The position numbers and the translations under genes were made by a program. Below are positions 1 through 9,644 of a stretch of DNA of 64,000 nt, piece by piece. Under the pieces are notes generated by a model. That model was not told the DNA's origin, did no database searches, and was given only the letters and a program-made list of their open reading frames with translations. The DNA is taken from contig JAOXRS010000244.1 of the NCBI GenBank assembly GCA_025800385.1, positions 1-64,000 of the forward strand, read 5' to 3'. The DNA is from Candidatus Albibeggiatoa sp. nov. NOAA. Its GTDB lineage: Bacteria > Pseudomonadota > Gammaproteobacteria > Beggiatoales > Beggiatoaceae. The number at the start of each line of letters is the position of its first letter. The first letter of the stretch is position 1.

Positions 1-1
1 T

Positions 2-793
2 TTAGGTTTAGGTAATGATCTTGATACTGGTGATGATTTAGGTTTAGGCGATGATCTTGATGCTGGTGATGATGACTTAGGCTTAGGTGATGGTCTCGAT
101 ACTGGTGATGACTTAGGTTTAGGCGATGATCTTGATGCTGGTGATGATGACTTAGGCTTAGGTGATGGTCTCGATACTGGTGATGACTTAGGTTTAGGCG
201 ATGATCTTGATACTGGTGATAGTGAGCTAGATTTAGATTCAGCTTCTGATTTAGATATTGCAGAAGCATTAGATGATACTGATACAAGCTTAGAAACTGA
301 TACAGACTTGGATGACTTAGGGGCTGATGATGATTTAAGTTTAGACTCTGACAGCCTTGATATGAGTGATGATGGTGATGATTTAGCCTCTCTGCTTGAT
401 GATACCAGTGATGAACTGAGTATGGATGCTGATGATGGGTTAAGTTTGGACTCAGACCTAGATGATGGTCTTGGCTTAGGTGATGACGACTTGGGCTTAG
501 ATACAGATTTAGGTGATACTGATCTTAGTGACTCTGATTTAGGTCTTGGTGGTGATGACGATTTAGATAGCTTATTGAGTCAGCTGGACAGTGAAACTGA
601 TACCCTTGAAGGCGGAGATGAGCTTGATTTGGGCTTAGGTACAACTGATGAAGTAAGCGGTAAATTTGATTTAGCACAAATGTATAAAGATATGGATGAT
701 ACAGATTCAGCACGTAGCCTTCTGAATGAGATTTTGGAAGAAGGCGATGATGAACAGAAAAGCCGTGCAGAACAGATGTTAGCAGGACTCTAA
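2..793 (+). CDS. fimV: FimV-like protein, C-terminal part (5' end outside window)
   Basis: The reading frame is open from the left edge, so the start lies upstream. The visible 263 residues are almost all Asp, Gly, Leu and Ser in DDLGLGDD-type repeats, and they end in a compact helical segment (about the last 45 residues, from KFDLAQMYKDMDD to AEQMLAGL). That segment matches the conserved FimV/TspA C-terminal domain, a TPR-like element. FimV is an inner-membrane, peptidoglycan-binding hub needed for polar type IV pilus assembly and twitching. The acidic region is the cytoplasmic spacer before the C-terminal domain. The truA gene follows after one small gene, as in many gammaproteobacteria where fimV and truA are neighbours, which supports the call. 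The repeat DNA is recently amplified (see the repeat entry), so spacer length probably varies between strains. Confidence 0.85.
   Translation, partial: LGLGNDLDTGDDLGLGDDLDAGDDDLGLGDGLDTGDDLGLGDDLDAGDDDLGLGDGLDTGDDLGLGDDLDTGDSELDLDSASDLDIAEALDDTDTSLETDTDLDDLGADDDLSLDSDSLDMSDDGDDLASLLDDTSDELSMDADDGLSLDSDLDDGLGLGDDDLGLDTDLGDTDLSDSDLGLGGDDDLDSLLSQLDSETDTLEGGDELDLGLGTTDEVSGKFDLAQMYKDMDDTDSARSLLNEILEEGDDEQKSRAEQMLAGL
38..187 (+). repeat. Two perfect 75-bp tandem copies inside fimV
   Basis: Positions 38-112 and 113-187 are identical 75-bp units (25 codons), and further partial copies lie on both sides (about 2-37 and 188-220). Each unit is itself a near-duplicate of a 39-bp and a 36-bp half, both starting TTAGG(T/C)TTAGG. 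Unit length is a multiple of three, so the reading frame is kept when copies are gained or lost. The 100 percent identity shows recent duplication or gene conversion. Confidence 0.95.
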
Positions 794-799
794 ACTGTC

Positions 800-1435
800 T
801 TGCACCCTATTATTCGTATTGGTTGTTTTGTTTTATTAGTCATGGGATTAGCAATGAGTAAGTGGCTGTTATATTTCAGTTGCTTACCGTTGCTAATTTT
901 CTTTTGGCGGCATGGTGATTGGCAACCTTTGTGGCAGTTATTAAGGCGGTTGCGTTGGTTGTTTATTTCTTTATTTATTCTGCATTTATGGTTTCATGGA
1001 GCAGATTTAACATGGATACCCAGTCAAGCAGGTTTATGGATTGCAATTGAGAAAACCTTTGTCTTAGTTTTTATGGTGTTTACTGCGCATACTTTACTGG
1101 TTGCAACTCCCACTCATGATCTCATTGCAGTGATACATTGGTGGTTTAAGCCGCTTAATATCATAGGGTTTCAAGCACAAACATTGGCAGTTCGATTAGC
1201 GTTGACACTTGAAACACTGAATCATGTCCACGAACTGTATAAACAACAAAATCCACTTAATGCTCCAAATCCTATTGCACATATTTCACAACGTGCTACT
1301 TTCTTGTTTCAATCTGTTGCGGAAAATGCGGAACAAGCTACATTATATCAATTTGACATTCCTCAATTATCACCTCCGCCTGTTTGGCAATGGATGTATC
1401 CACTTAGTTTAATTTTAGTGATGGTAGTATCATAA
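800..1435 (+). CDS. Small polytopic membrane protein, EcfT/CbiQ-like
   Basis: This is a 211-residue hydrophobic protein with about four to five membrane segments: two near the N-terminus (residues 8-35), others near 50-65 and 80-105, and one at the C-terminal end (about 195-210). A cytoplasmic part (about 120-190) contains an Arg-Leu-Ala-Leu-Thr-Leu-Glu stretch reminiscent of the coupling helices of EcfT/CbiQ, the transmembrane subunit of energy-coupling-factor vitamin and metal transporters. No ATPase or substrate subunit lies beside it, so the assignment is tentative. The start is a TTG seven bases after the fimV stop, and the stop overlaps the truA start by one base (TAATG). The gene is therefore translationally coupled to truA, probably in a fimV-orf-truA operon. 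Confidence 0.6.
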   Translation: MHPIIRIGCFVLLVMGLAMSKWLLYFSCLPLLIFFWRHGDWQPLWQLLRRLRWLFISLFILHLWFHGADLTWIPSQAGLWIAIEKTFVLVFMVFTAHTLLVATPTHDLIAVIHWWFKPLNIIGFQAQTLAVRLALTLETLNHVHELYKQQNPLNAPNPIAHISQRATFLFQSVAENAEQATLYQFDIPQLSPPPVWQWMYPLSLILVMVVS

Positions 1436-2205
1436 TGCGTATTGCTTTTGGTGTTGAATATGACGGCAGCTCTTATGTCGGTTGGCAAAAACAAAATAAT
1501 GGTGTGAGCGTACAAGAACATGTTGAAACCGCCATTGCAAAAGTTGCCAATCATCCAATTGAAGTGATTTGTGCAGGTCGCACCGATCGAGGCGTTCATG
1601 CGTTTGGTCAAGTGATTCATGCCGACGCACAAGTTGAGCGTACTACACGTGGTTGGGTACTGGGAACAAATACCCATTTGCCAAAGGATATTAGTATTTT
1701 ATGGGCACAAGCAGTAGATGATGATTTTCACGCACGTTTTTCTGCACAAGCGCGGCATTATCGTTATATTATTTCTAACCGTTTAAGTCGTCCTGCTTTA
1801 CATACTAAAAAAGTGGCTTGGGAATACCGTCCTTTAAATATCGAACCCATGCAACAAGCAGCAAAATTTCTCATTGGTAAACATGATTTTACAGCTTATC
1901 GTACCGTTGCTTGTCAAGCGCGAAGTCCTGTACGTACCATTATTTATCTCAATGTATCACAACAACATGATCGGATTTATTTAGACATTTCCGCAGATGG
2001 TTTTTTACATCACATGGTGCGGAATATTGCTGGGGTTTTACTTGATATTGGCAGCGGCAATAAACCACCAGAATGGGCAAAACAGGTGCTAGATTCCCAA
2101 GATAGACGACAAGCCAGTGTTACTGCACCTGCGGGCGGCTTGTATTTTTATAAAGTGGATTATCCTGAGCCATATCAGTTTCCTCAACCTGTGTTAATGT
2201 ATTAA
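1435..2205 (+). CDS. truA: tRNA pseudouridine(38-40) synthase TruA
   Basis: TruA converts uridines 38, 39 and 40 of the tRNA anticodon stem-loop to pseudouridine. The 256-residue length is normal for the family. The signature CAGRTDRGVHAFGQ is present, with the catalytic Asp at about residue 51, preceded by the N-terminal EYDGSSYVGWQKQ stretch that is typical of TruA. The C-terminal half keeps the FLHHMVRNIAG motif. The ATG overlaps the stop of the upstream membrane gene by one base, so the two are probably co-translated. Confidence 0.97.
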   Translation: MRIAFGVEYDGSSYVGWQKQNNGVSVQEHVETAIAKVANHPIEVICAGRTDRGVHAFGQVIHADAQVERTTRGWVLGTNTHLPKDISILWAQAVDDDFHARFSAQARHYRYIISNRLSRPALHTKKVAWEYRPLNIEPMQQAAKFLIGKHDFTAYRTVACQARSPVRTIIYLNVSQQHDRIYLDISADGFLHHMVRNIAGVLLDIGSGNKPPEWAKQVLDSQDRRQASVTAPAGGLYFYKVDYPEPYQFPQPVLMY

Positions 2206-2385
2206 TGATCTCTAATGTTGCTAATTTACTACCGTTCGGAGGGTAAAAATTGCAGTTTCCATACGAAAAATATATGATTGAGCGCATAAAATTTTTCACG
2301 ATGTGGAAAGATATAACAATATTGGTTTCTCCAGCATAACCAAAAAAAAGCATCATGCTGATACACAAAAAAGGAAGGATAACGT

Positions 2386-4287
2386 GTGATGATGGGCAAA
2401 ATGATGCAATGGCTCAGCGCGAGTTTAAGACGCAAATTAATTATTACCATCGTTGGCTGTCTTGTAACGGCTTCCCTCGTTTTTTTACTCTTGTTTAAGC
2501 AACTTTACCACAGCCAATTAGCGCAAGAACGCAGCACTGCGTCAGCCAGTATTAATCGTTTACTCCAAGCCTCTTTAGAAAACGCGATGTTAAAGCAAGA
2601 TTTAGAAGGTTTGCGAGACATTATTAATCGATTGGGGCAGCAAAAAGACATTAAAAGTGCATTTATTATTAATCCTATGCAAGAAATTCGTTTTGCATCA
2701 AATCCTAATTTACTAGGTAAATATCTGCATGAATTACCTAGTTCAGGGTTTACCTTTAATACAATTTTTCAATCTTCAACCCAATTTATTGTGAACGAAC
2801 ACGGTGAAGAGGTATTGCGTAGTATCAATCCCGTGCACAACAAACCGCAATGTATAAAATGTCACGGCCTGATTGAAGATAACCCTATTAACGGTATTTT
2901 GTTTGTGGATTATGATGGCGGTGCAATTAAGCAAAAAGCCCAGCAAGGGATTACCGCATTGATGGGTGCAGGTTTATTTGTGGTATTGTTATCTATTTTG
3001 GTGGTCGCGTGGTTTATGCACCGCTTTGTACTAGCTCCGATTAGAGAGTTAGCCGATGCTACCAGCGCGATTGCTGAAGGCCATTTATCAACGCGGATTC
3101 ATAATAATAGTCATGATGAACTGGGGAAACTAGCACGTTCGCTTAATGTGATGGCGGAGAATCTGCAACACAGTTTACGTGAAACCAAAGAACAGCGACA
3201 ATTTTTACAATCTCTGATTGATGCCATTCCTGATGGGATTCGGGTGATTAACCAAAATTATGAAATTATCCAAGCTAACAAAGCCTATCATGAACAGCTA
3301 CATTTAAAAAACGGTTCTAGTATTCAGACTACTTGTCATCAATCTAGTCATTTACGCCAGCAGCCTTGTCCAGCGACATTGGTGATCTGTCCGCATCATG
3401 AAATCAACAAAAATGCTGAACCTCTAAAAATTGTGACCGAGTATAAACGTGATGATGGGGAAAAATTACCCGTCGAAGTCTGTGCCGCACCGATGCAAGT
3501 GGAATTCAATGGGCAAAAGCGATTATTTATTGTTGAAGCGATTCGAGATTTAACCCAAACTATTGAATTTTCTCATGAACAAAAGCTTTCTTCTGTAGGA
3601 CAATTAGCGGCGGGTGTTGCACATGAAATTTATAACCCACTGTCTTCGATTCGCTTAGCCTTGCAATCGTCACTACGAGAAGTGGATAGCGAAGAGCCTA
3701 ATTGTGAACGCATGTCGAGTTATTTGCGTGTGGTAGATAAACAAATTGATAAGTGTATTGATGTGACGCAGCGTTTATTAAAATTATCTGCGACCAGTAC
3801 TGAAAGTACACAATTGATTTCTATCAACGATGTGATTAACGACACCATGTCTTTGCTGAATTATGAAAGCCAGCAGCAAAGTATTCACATGTTGGTTGAG
3901 AATCAGGCTAAAAAAGATTACCGAATATTGGCCGCTGAAAGTGATGTGCGCATGTTAGTGTTAAATTTATTCCAAAATGCGTTTCATGCCATGCCACAAG
4001 GTGGAGATATTACCGTCACGCTACACGAACAAATGGAAGGGATTTTGACTTTTTCCATTCAGGATACAGGCGTGGGGATTCGGCCGACTGAAATTGATAA
4101 AATTTTTGACCCATTCTTCAGTCATCGGGCGGATGGTGTGCAAGGCACGGGCTTGGGTTTAACCATTTGCCGCAGTATTGTAGAACGTTATCAAGGACAA
4201 ATTGAAGTCAATAATGATCCACAGATTGGCTGCCAGTTTATTGTGACATTACCATTGGCTGAGCAATTAGCAGGTTTGAAAAAGTAA
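2386..4287 (+). CDS. Sensor histidine kinase with periplasmic c-type heme motif and PAS domain
   Basis: This 633-residue membrane sensor has a first membrane helix at residues 19-38, a periplasmic domain at about 40-190, a second helix at about 190-212, a HAMP at 213-265 and a PAS domain at about 270-390. The HisKA domain has the H-box AGVAHEIYNPLSS (phospho-acceptor His413), and the C-terminal HATPase has N-, G1- and G2-type motifs (NLFQNAFHA, DTGVGI, GTGLGL). The periplasmic domain contains CIKCH (156-160), a covalent heme c attachment site, so the input is likely heme-mediated (redox, O2 or NO). The PAS domain is rich in Cys and His (317-338). AGGAAGG at 2372-2378 is the ribosome site. A GTG (2386) and two ATGs (2389, 2392) are all possible starts. 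No response regulator is adjacent. Confidence 0.9.
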   Translation: MMMGKMMQWLSASLRRKLIITIVGCLVTASLVFLLLFKQLYHSQLAQERSTASASINRLLQASLENAMLKQDLEGLRDIINRLGQQKDIKSAFIINPMQEIRFASNPNLLGKYLHELPSSGFTFNTIFQSSTQFIVNEHGEEVLRSINPVHNKPQCIKCHGLIEDNPINGILFVDYDGGAIKQKAQQGITALMGAGLFVVLLSILVVAWFMHRFVLAPIRELADATSAIAEGHLSTRIHNNSHDELGKLARSLNVMAENLQHSLRETKEQRQFLQSLIDAIPDGIRVINQNYEIIQANKAYHEQLHLKNGSSIQTTCHQSSHLRQQPCPATLVICPHHEINKNAEPLKIVTEYKRDDGEKLPVEVCAAPMQVEFNGQKRLFIVEAIRDLTQTIEFSHEQKLSSVGQLAAGVAHEIYNPLSSIRLALQSSLREVDSEEPNCERMSSYLRVVDKQIDKCIDVTQRLLKLSATSTESTQLISINDVINDTMSLLNYESQQQSIHMLVENQAKKDYRILAAESDVRMLVLNLFQNAFHAMPQGGDITVTLHEQMEGILTFSIQDTGVGIRPTEIDKIFDPFFSHRADGVQGTGLGLTICRSIVERYQGQIEVNNDPQIGCQFIVTLPLAEQLAGLKK

Positions 4288-4334
4288 TTATCTGCTTATA
4301 AATCAGTTGAAACTATTGAGATAAGGACATCAAT

Positions 4335-4787
4335 ATGAATATTTGGGTGGACGCGGACGCGTGCCCTGTGGCGATTAAAGACATTTTATTTCGAGCGGCT
4401 CAACGTACGAAAATACAAACTACTTTAATTGCAAACCATTTTATGAGAACTCCACCATCACGCTATATTGCTTTTGTGCAAGTGGCATCGGGATTTGATA
4501 TTGCGGATAATGAAATTGTTAAACGGCTACAAGCGGGAGATATTGTGATTACGGGGGACATTCCTTTAGCGGCTGAAGTGATTGAAAAAGGTGGGCAAGC
4601 ACTGAATCCACGTGGTGAATTGTATACGACGGAAAATATTAAAGCCCGTTTGACCATGCGAGATTTTATGGAAACCATGCGTTCCAGCGGGGTGATGACG
4701 GGAGGGCCTGAACCACTGAGCCAGAGCGATAGAAAAGCGTTTGCCGATCAATTAGATCGTTTATTAGCACAGCATACTCAGTCATAA
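4335..4787 (+). CDS. yaiI: UPF0178 (YaiI/YqxD) family protein, PIN-like fold
   Basis: The 150-residue protein starts with [18 protein letters not shown], the hallmark of the YaiI/YqxD family, and keeps the mid-protein [12 protein letters not shown] motif and the [10 protein letters not shown] segment. Family members are small soluble proteins with acidic residues arranged as in PIN-domain nucleases. Their physiological role is not established. An ATG start with GAGATAAGGA just upstream fits. It stands between two sensor kinase genes on the same strand with gaps of about 47 and 200 bp and has no obvious functional link to them. Confidence 0.93.
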   Translation: MNIWVDADACPVAIKDILFRAAQRTKIQTTLIANHFMRTPPSRYIAFVQVASGFDIADNEIVKRLQAGDIVITGDIPLAAEVIEKGGQALNPRGELYTTENIKARLTMRDFMETMRSSGVMTGGPEPLSQSDRKAFADQLDRLLAQHTQS

Positions 4788-4987
4788 CCGCTTAAAAATA
4801 TATCTGCATGAACAATATTTGCCATTTCTCTGATTTTATAATAGTGTTTATACTAAAGACAGATAAATGCGCTGATAACTTAAGATATTGATATTCAAAG
4901 ACCTATTTTAAATCAGTAAATTAAGTCATTCATCTTGCCTGCAATTCATTTTATAAAGCCATCTACTCAAAATTTGAAGCTCTCATT

Positions 4988-7180
4988 ATGAAAGACACTG
5001 CACCGCCAAGCACGCCCAAGAGAAGTCTTTATCAATTAATTATTCTGCTTTTTGTCAGCCAAGTGGTTATTGTTTCTGGTTTGACAGGCTATTTGGCATT
5101 TTATAATGGCCAGCTTGCCGTTGATGAATTGGCTTCTCAATTACGCAGCGAAATTACCCTGAGAATTCAGCAAAAACTCACTTCTTACATGGAAACTCCG
5201 CATTTAATCAATCAAATCAATGCCGATGCGGTGCGTACAGGCTCACTGGATATTTATCGGCCTGATGCACTGCGTCAACACCTTTGGCAGCAAAGTCAGA
5301 TTAAATTATTTTCCAATAGTGTGAGTTATATTGGTTTAGCGACGGAAGAACCTAATTATTACGGTGTACGACATTTACCAGATGGTTCAACTAAATTTGA
5401 TAGTTTGGTTAAGTTAAAAGGGGATAATTATTTAGAAACATGGTTTGCAGATGAAACAGGTGTGTATGATCGCACTGAGACCATTAGCAAAAGCCCTTAT
5501 GATCCGCGGGGACGGCCTTGGTATTTATTGGCTAAAGATGCAGGTAAGCAAGTATGGACAGATGTATTTGCTTATTTTGCAGGTAAAAATATCGCAATTT
5601 CCGCCAACCAGCCATTATATGATGCTAAAGGTGAATTTGTTGGTGTGGCCAGTACTGATCTTATGTTGAATGAAATCAGTGACTTTTTGAAAGGGCTGAA
5701 AATTGGCAAATCAGGCAAAACGTTTATTATGGAGCGATCAGGTAAATTAGTGACCAGTTCGTTTTTAGCCAGTCCGATTCGTTATGACCAGTTTGGCAAA
5801 GTGTTACGAGATAAAAATAGTAAAGTGATTCGGTGGTTTGCAACAGATGTGGAAAATGAACGAATTCGCACCGCTGCGCAACATTTAAAACGCCACTTTG
5901 ATGGTTTTGACCATATTCAAGGGACACATCAATTACAGTTTCGTTTAAATGGGCAAAAGGAATTTATTCAGGTTTCGGCTTTGGATGATGGGCGCGGCTT
6001 GGATTGGTTGGTTGTAGTGGTTGTACCAGAAGCGGATTTTATGGAGCATATTTATAAAAATACCCTAACCACTTTGATTTTAGCAGGCTTGGCTCTGGTT
6101 ATTGCTATTTTGATCGGTATTTATACAGCAAAATCAATCACTCGACCTGTTTTAAGTTTAAACGAAGCAGCTAAAAAATTAGCACAAGGTCAGTGGGAAC
6201 AAGACTTACCGATTCAGCGCGGTGATGAAATTGGAGAATTGGCTACCTCATTTAATAGTATGGGGCAGCAACTGAGAGGTTTGATTGAAAACTTAGAGCA
6301 AAAAGTGGCAGAACGTACTCAGCAATTATCTAAAGCATTCAAGAGTTTAAAATCATCACAAGCCCAGTTGGTACAATCAGAAAAAATGGCTTCACTCGGT
6401 CAAATGGTGGCAGGGGTAGCACATGAGATTAATACACCTTTAGGCTATGTTAAAGGTAATGTCGAGACCTCACAAGATTTACTGGCCGTAGTTGAAGAGT
6501 TATTAACGGAGTTTGAAAAGCTGCATAAATTACTCACGCAAGACCCAGATGAGGAAGCTTTAGCACAACAGTTTGAAATCTTAGACGAATTATTACAAGA
6601 TTTTCATGATGATGAGGTATTGGGCGACATTAAGGAACTCAATACAGATGCAGTGCATGGTGTGAAGGAAATTTCTAAACTGGTGATGAATTTGAAGAAT
6701 TTTAGCCGTTTAGATCAAGCCCATGAAGAAGATGTTGATTTAAATAAATGTATTGATAGTGTTTTGAATATTGCCCACAATTTATTAAAACATAAAGTCG
6801 AAGTGAAATTGCAATATGCAGATTTGCCTAAGATTGTCTGCTCTCCTTCCCAAATTAATCAAGTGCTATTAAATATTATCACCAATGCTGCACAGGCGAT
6901 TGAAGATAAGGGCACGATTGTGATTAAAACAGGTTTCAATGAAAAATCGGTGCAGGTGATTATTCAGGATAATGGTAAAGGTATTGATAAAGCCCATTTG
7001 GCGAAGATTTTTGATCCGTTCTTTACCACTAAACCAGTCGGAGAAGGTACAGGGCTGGGCTTGTCTATTAGCTATCGAATTATCCAACAGCATAAGGGCA
7101 AAATTAAGGTGACTTCTGAAGTGGGTAAAGGTACACGTTTTGTGATTATGTTGCCATTGAAAACAGATTATTCTACTTAA
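4988..7180 (+). CDS. Cache-HAMP sensor histidine kinase
   Basis: The 730-residue protein has a transmembrane helix at about 15-38, a large periplasmic double-Cache region at about 40-350 and a second membrane helix at about 358-380. A HAMP domain follows at about 380-435, then a coiled-coil linker (435-465), a HisKA domain with [10 protein letters not shown] (phospho-acceptor His479) and a C-terminal HATPase with [15 protein letters not shown] and GTGLGLS motifs. The DPRGRPWY motif at about 172-179 is typical of ligand-binding dCache domains in amino-acid and organic-acid receptors. The insert between the H-box and the ATPase is long and acidic. The likely partner response regulator is not adjacent. 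A good terminator follows at 7187. Confidence 0.93.
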   Translation: MKDTAPPSTPKRSLYQLIILLFVSQVVIVSGLTGYLAFYNGQLAVDELASQLRSEITLRIQQKLTSYMETPHLINQINADAVRTGSLDIYRPDALRQHLWQQSQIKLFSNSVSYIGLATEEPNYYGVRHLPDGSTKFDSLVKLKGDNYLETWFADETGVYDRTETISKSPYDPRGRPWYLLAKDAGKQVWTDVFAYFAGKNIAISANQPLYDAKGEFVGVASTDLMLNEISDFLKGLKIGKSGKTFIMERSGKLVTSSFLASPIRYDQFGKVLRDKNSKVIRWFATDVENERIRTAAQHLKRHFDGFDHIQGTHQLQFRLNGQKEFIQVSALDDGRGLDWLVVVVVPEADFMEHIYKNTLTTLILAGLALVIAILIGIYTAKSITRPVLSLNEAAKKLAQGQWEQDLPIQRGDEIGELATSFNSMGQQLRGLIENLEQKVAERTQQLSKAFKSLKSSQAQLVQSEKMASLGQMVAGVAHEINTPLGYVKGNVETSQDLLAVVEELLTEFEKLHKLLTQDPDEEALAQQFEILDELLQDFHDDEVLGDIKELNTDAVHGVKEISKLVMNLKNFSRLDQAHEEDVDLNKCIDSVLNIAHNLLKHKVEVKLQYADLPKIVCSPSQINQVLLNIITNAAQAIEDKGTIVIKTGFNEKSVQVIIQDNGKGIDKAHLAKIFDPFFTTKPVGEGTGLGLSISYRIIQQHKGKIKVTSEVGKGTRFVIMLPLKTDYST

Positions 7181-7186
7181 AGCAGG

Positions 7187-7217
7187 AAAGGAGTTTGCAC
7201 TATTGCGACTCCTTTTT
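7187..7217 (+). terminator. Rho-independent terminator after the Cache kinase
   Basis: AAAGGAGT (7187-7194) pairs with ACTCCTTT (7208-7215), followed by a T run (7213-7217). It lies seven bases after the kinase stop and also faces the end of the convergent cyclase gene. Confidence 0.85.
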
Positions 7218-7223
7218 CTAAGG

Positions 7224-9212
7224 TTAGTTTGAGGCTATTTGCGGCTGCTGCTTATAACCAATGACGCTGTAAATAGTGACTTTAACTTCTTTGCCTTTTA
7301 AGCTAACAGAGCCAACGCATTCAGTTTCAAACCGATCCCCTAAGCAATCCAAAGTGGTTTGACTAATTAGAATCCGACAAGAATTATCAGCATCAATATT
7401 TTTATCAAAGCTTTCTAGCCTTGAAGCTGTGTTTACAGTATCACCTAAAACGGTATATTCTTGGCGTTCAACCCCACCTAAACTACCTGCAACCACAGGG
7501 CCTGTGCAAATACCAATACGCATTCTAATCAACGGCATACCTTCTGTTTGCCAAATATCGCGTAATTTCTCGATTTCAGTTCGCATCGCTAACGCACATT
7601 CGACCGCATTGACCGCATCTTGGTGCACTTGCTCTAATTCAGTGCGTGGAATAGGCACACCAAAAATAGCCATAATCGCATCGCCAATAAATTTGTTTAC
7701 CTGTCCGGAATATTGTTTTTCGACCACATTAACCATGGTTTCCATATATTGATTCAGCCAATCCATTAGCTCTTGAGGTTCCATGCGTTCAGAAACAGTG
7801 GTGAAATTTTGTAAATCAGTAAATAATAAAGTGGCAATCAAACGTTGAGAGCGCAACCGCCCTTCTGTTAAATATTCCTCGCGTTCTTTCCAAATGACTT
7901 CTGCAACATCTTTAGACACATGCTTAGAGAATAAGTGCATCAGTTCTGCACGTTGATTTTTCTCCTGACTTGATAAATATGAAATCATGATCGCAATGGA
8001 TAAAATCCAGCCAAACGTTGGTGCTGCAATCAATATCCAGTAATTATGGTTAAACCCAATATAAGCCAGCGCAACCAATACCATTAGGCCGCCAATGAGC
8101 GATAGCGTAAAGCGTAAAACTGATCTTGCCCATAAACACACCAATGCGCCAAGCAATGTCCACATCCAAATCCATGCAACTTCTTGTGCCTCATTCCACG
8201 TATCCATGGGTTGAGATTTACCTTCAGCCATGCGCAATAATTGACTGATGCTATACGCATGTACGGCTGCGGCAGGCACACGTTGATCGACATTTTCCCA
8301 GTAACCAAATGGGGTGTATAAGAAATCTGGGGTTGCTTCAGCGTTGACACCAATAATGACAATTTTATCTTTAAAATCATCAGGATTAAATCGCCCAGTC
8401 AATACGCGTGTCATGCTTACTTCGTTAAAACCTCTAGGTGCAGAAGGGTAATTTAACATGACCTGAAAGCCACCCATATCACCATTAACATAGCCACCAA
8501 AATCGGGATCAAGTGGTTTAAGCACAGATTCACCCAATACCATATAACGCTCGTTTTCAGGATGAGCTTCTGGAGAAATACCATCTTGCGCCAGGTATTG
8601 TAATGCCATCAATAAACCATAAAATGCGTGAACCCCGCCCGTGTCATCACTGACAAAGAGCAGACCCCGCCGAAAAATACCTCGAGAATCAGCAGGCAAA
8701 TCATTAAAACCGACTTGGCCTTTTTCATCTAAAAGAGGAGGAGGGTCAACGTGTACACCTGTTTCACTTTTGTACTTTTTCACCCCAAAAATATTGTTGT
8801 GACTCTTAAATTGAGTCAGCAGATACTCATAACCATGCCCTGTTACCCTTGGCACAGGTAGATCACGATAAATATTAAGCGCGATAACACGAGGCTGGTA
8901 GGTTTGAATGGTTGCAATAAGGCTAGCGAGATGCTCATCAGATAAAGGCCAACCCCAAGTCCGTTGGTCTTCATCAGTTGCCCATACCATTGTTATACGC
9001 TTGTCTGCGGGTACACTGATTGAACGTGTCCATAACATTAAGTCATAAGAAGTAAGTTCTAACCCTTGGAAAAAGCCTAATGCGCGAAACCCTAAAACGG
9101 CTGAAAAAACTAGGTGTCCCATCAATAAGGCAACAAACAGGGGTGACTGGTTCGTTTGTGTAAGCTTTTTTAAAATGAGTTTTATTGCTGATAGTTTCAT
9201 AAAACTGTTCAC
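7224..9212 (-). CDS. CHASE2-domain class III adenylate cyclase
   Basis: The predicted 662-residue membrane protein makes cAMP from ATP. An N-terminal helix (about 26-47) is followed by an extracytoplasmic CHASE2 domain (about 50-335, with the SYDLMLWTRS opening and a KDKIVIIGVNA motif), three membrane helices (about 347-412) and a C-terminal class III cyclase domain (about 455-650). Metal-binding Asp466 (LLFTDLQNF) and Asp511 (FIGDAIMAIFG) are present. Adenine-selecting Lys507 and Asp591 are also there, as are the transition-state residues Asn594 and Arg598, so adenylate rather than guanylate specificity is predicted. The start is a GTG at 9212 or the ATG at 9200. No CRP-like target is in the window. 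Confidence 0.92.
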   Translation of the reverse strand: MNSFMKLSAIKLILKKLTQTNQSPLFVALLMGHLVFSAVLGFRALGFFQGLELTSYDLMLWTRSISVPADKRITMVWATDEDQRTWGWPLSDEHLASLIATIQTYQPRVIALNIYRDLPVPRVTGHGYEYLLTQFKSHNNIFGVKKYKSETGVHVDPPPLLDEKGQVGFNDLPADSRGIFRRGLLFVSDDTGGVHAFYGLLMALQYLAQDGISPEAHPENERYMVLGESVLKPLDPDFGGYVNGDMGGFQVMLNYPSAPRGFNEVSMTRVLTGRFNPDDFKDKIVIIGVNAEATPDFLYTPFGYWENVDQRVPAAAVHAYSISQLLRMAEGKSQPMDTWNEAQEVAWIWMWTLLGALVCLWARSVLRFTLSLIGGLMVLVALAYIGFNHNYWILIAAPTFGWILSIAIMISYLSSQEKNQRAELMHLFSKHVSKDVAEVIWKEREEYLTEGRLRSQRLIATLLFTDLQNFTTVSERMEPQELMDWLNQYMETMVNVVEKQYSGQVNKFIGDAIMAIFGVPIPRTELEQVHQDAVNAVECALAMRTEIEKLRDIWQTEGMPLIRMRIGICTGPVVAGSLGGVERQEYTVLGDTVNTASRLESFDKNIDADNSCRILISQTTLDCLGDRFETECVGSVSLKGKEVKVTIYSVIGYKQQPQIASN

Positions 9213-9352
9213 AGCAAGGCCAGTGCCTAAAAAAGGTGAAATATAAACAAGTTTACCTTATTTTAAACAATAAATGTGCCTTGTTTTATGAAATTCAGAA
9301 TAGTTTGAGATAAATAATTTAATAGAGAAGAAATAAAGACTTATAGATAGGA

Positions 9353-9437
9353 TGGTGCCGATGGTCGGACTCGAACCGACACAGCTTGCGCTACTACCCC
9401 CTCAAGATAGCGTGTCTACCAATTCCACCACATCGGC
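9353..9437 (-). tRNA. tRNA-Leu (anticodon GAG)
   Basis: On the minus strand the sequence opens with GCCGATG and closes with CATCGGC plus ACCA, so the acceptor stem is perfect and CCA is encoded. The D-arm GTGGAATTGGTAGAC is the bacterial tRNA-Leu type. The anticodon stem CTATC/GGTAG encloses TTGAGGG with anticodon GAG. A long variable arm (class II) and the GGTTCGAGTCC T-arm follow. It stands alone between the cyclase gene and the FAD oxidase. Confidence 0.96.
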
Positions 9438-9644
9438 AAAATAAGAGGCGAATTATATCTATTTCAATTACAAATGTCTATGCAGATTTAAAATAATATT
9501 TAGATAGGCGTATAAAAATAAAGCTTATACATGATAGGCTAATGAAAATAAAGAATATTTTAGATGATAAGTGTAATTATAAAATGAAAGAACAAAATAT
9601 CAGTATCCCAAATATTCTTGTATCAAATATGAATGTGAGCAACT

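Noticed and set aside
2..220. CRISPR-like direct repeats at the left edge
   Set aside because: The repeats are contiguous without unique spacers and are in frame with the FimV protein.
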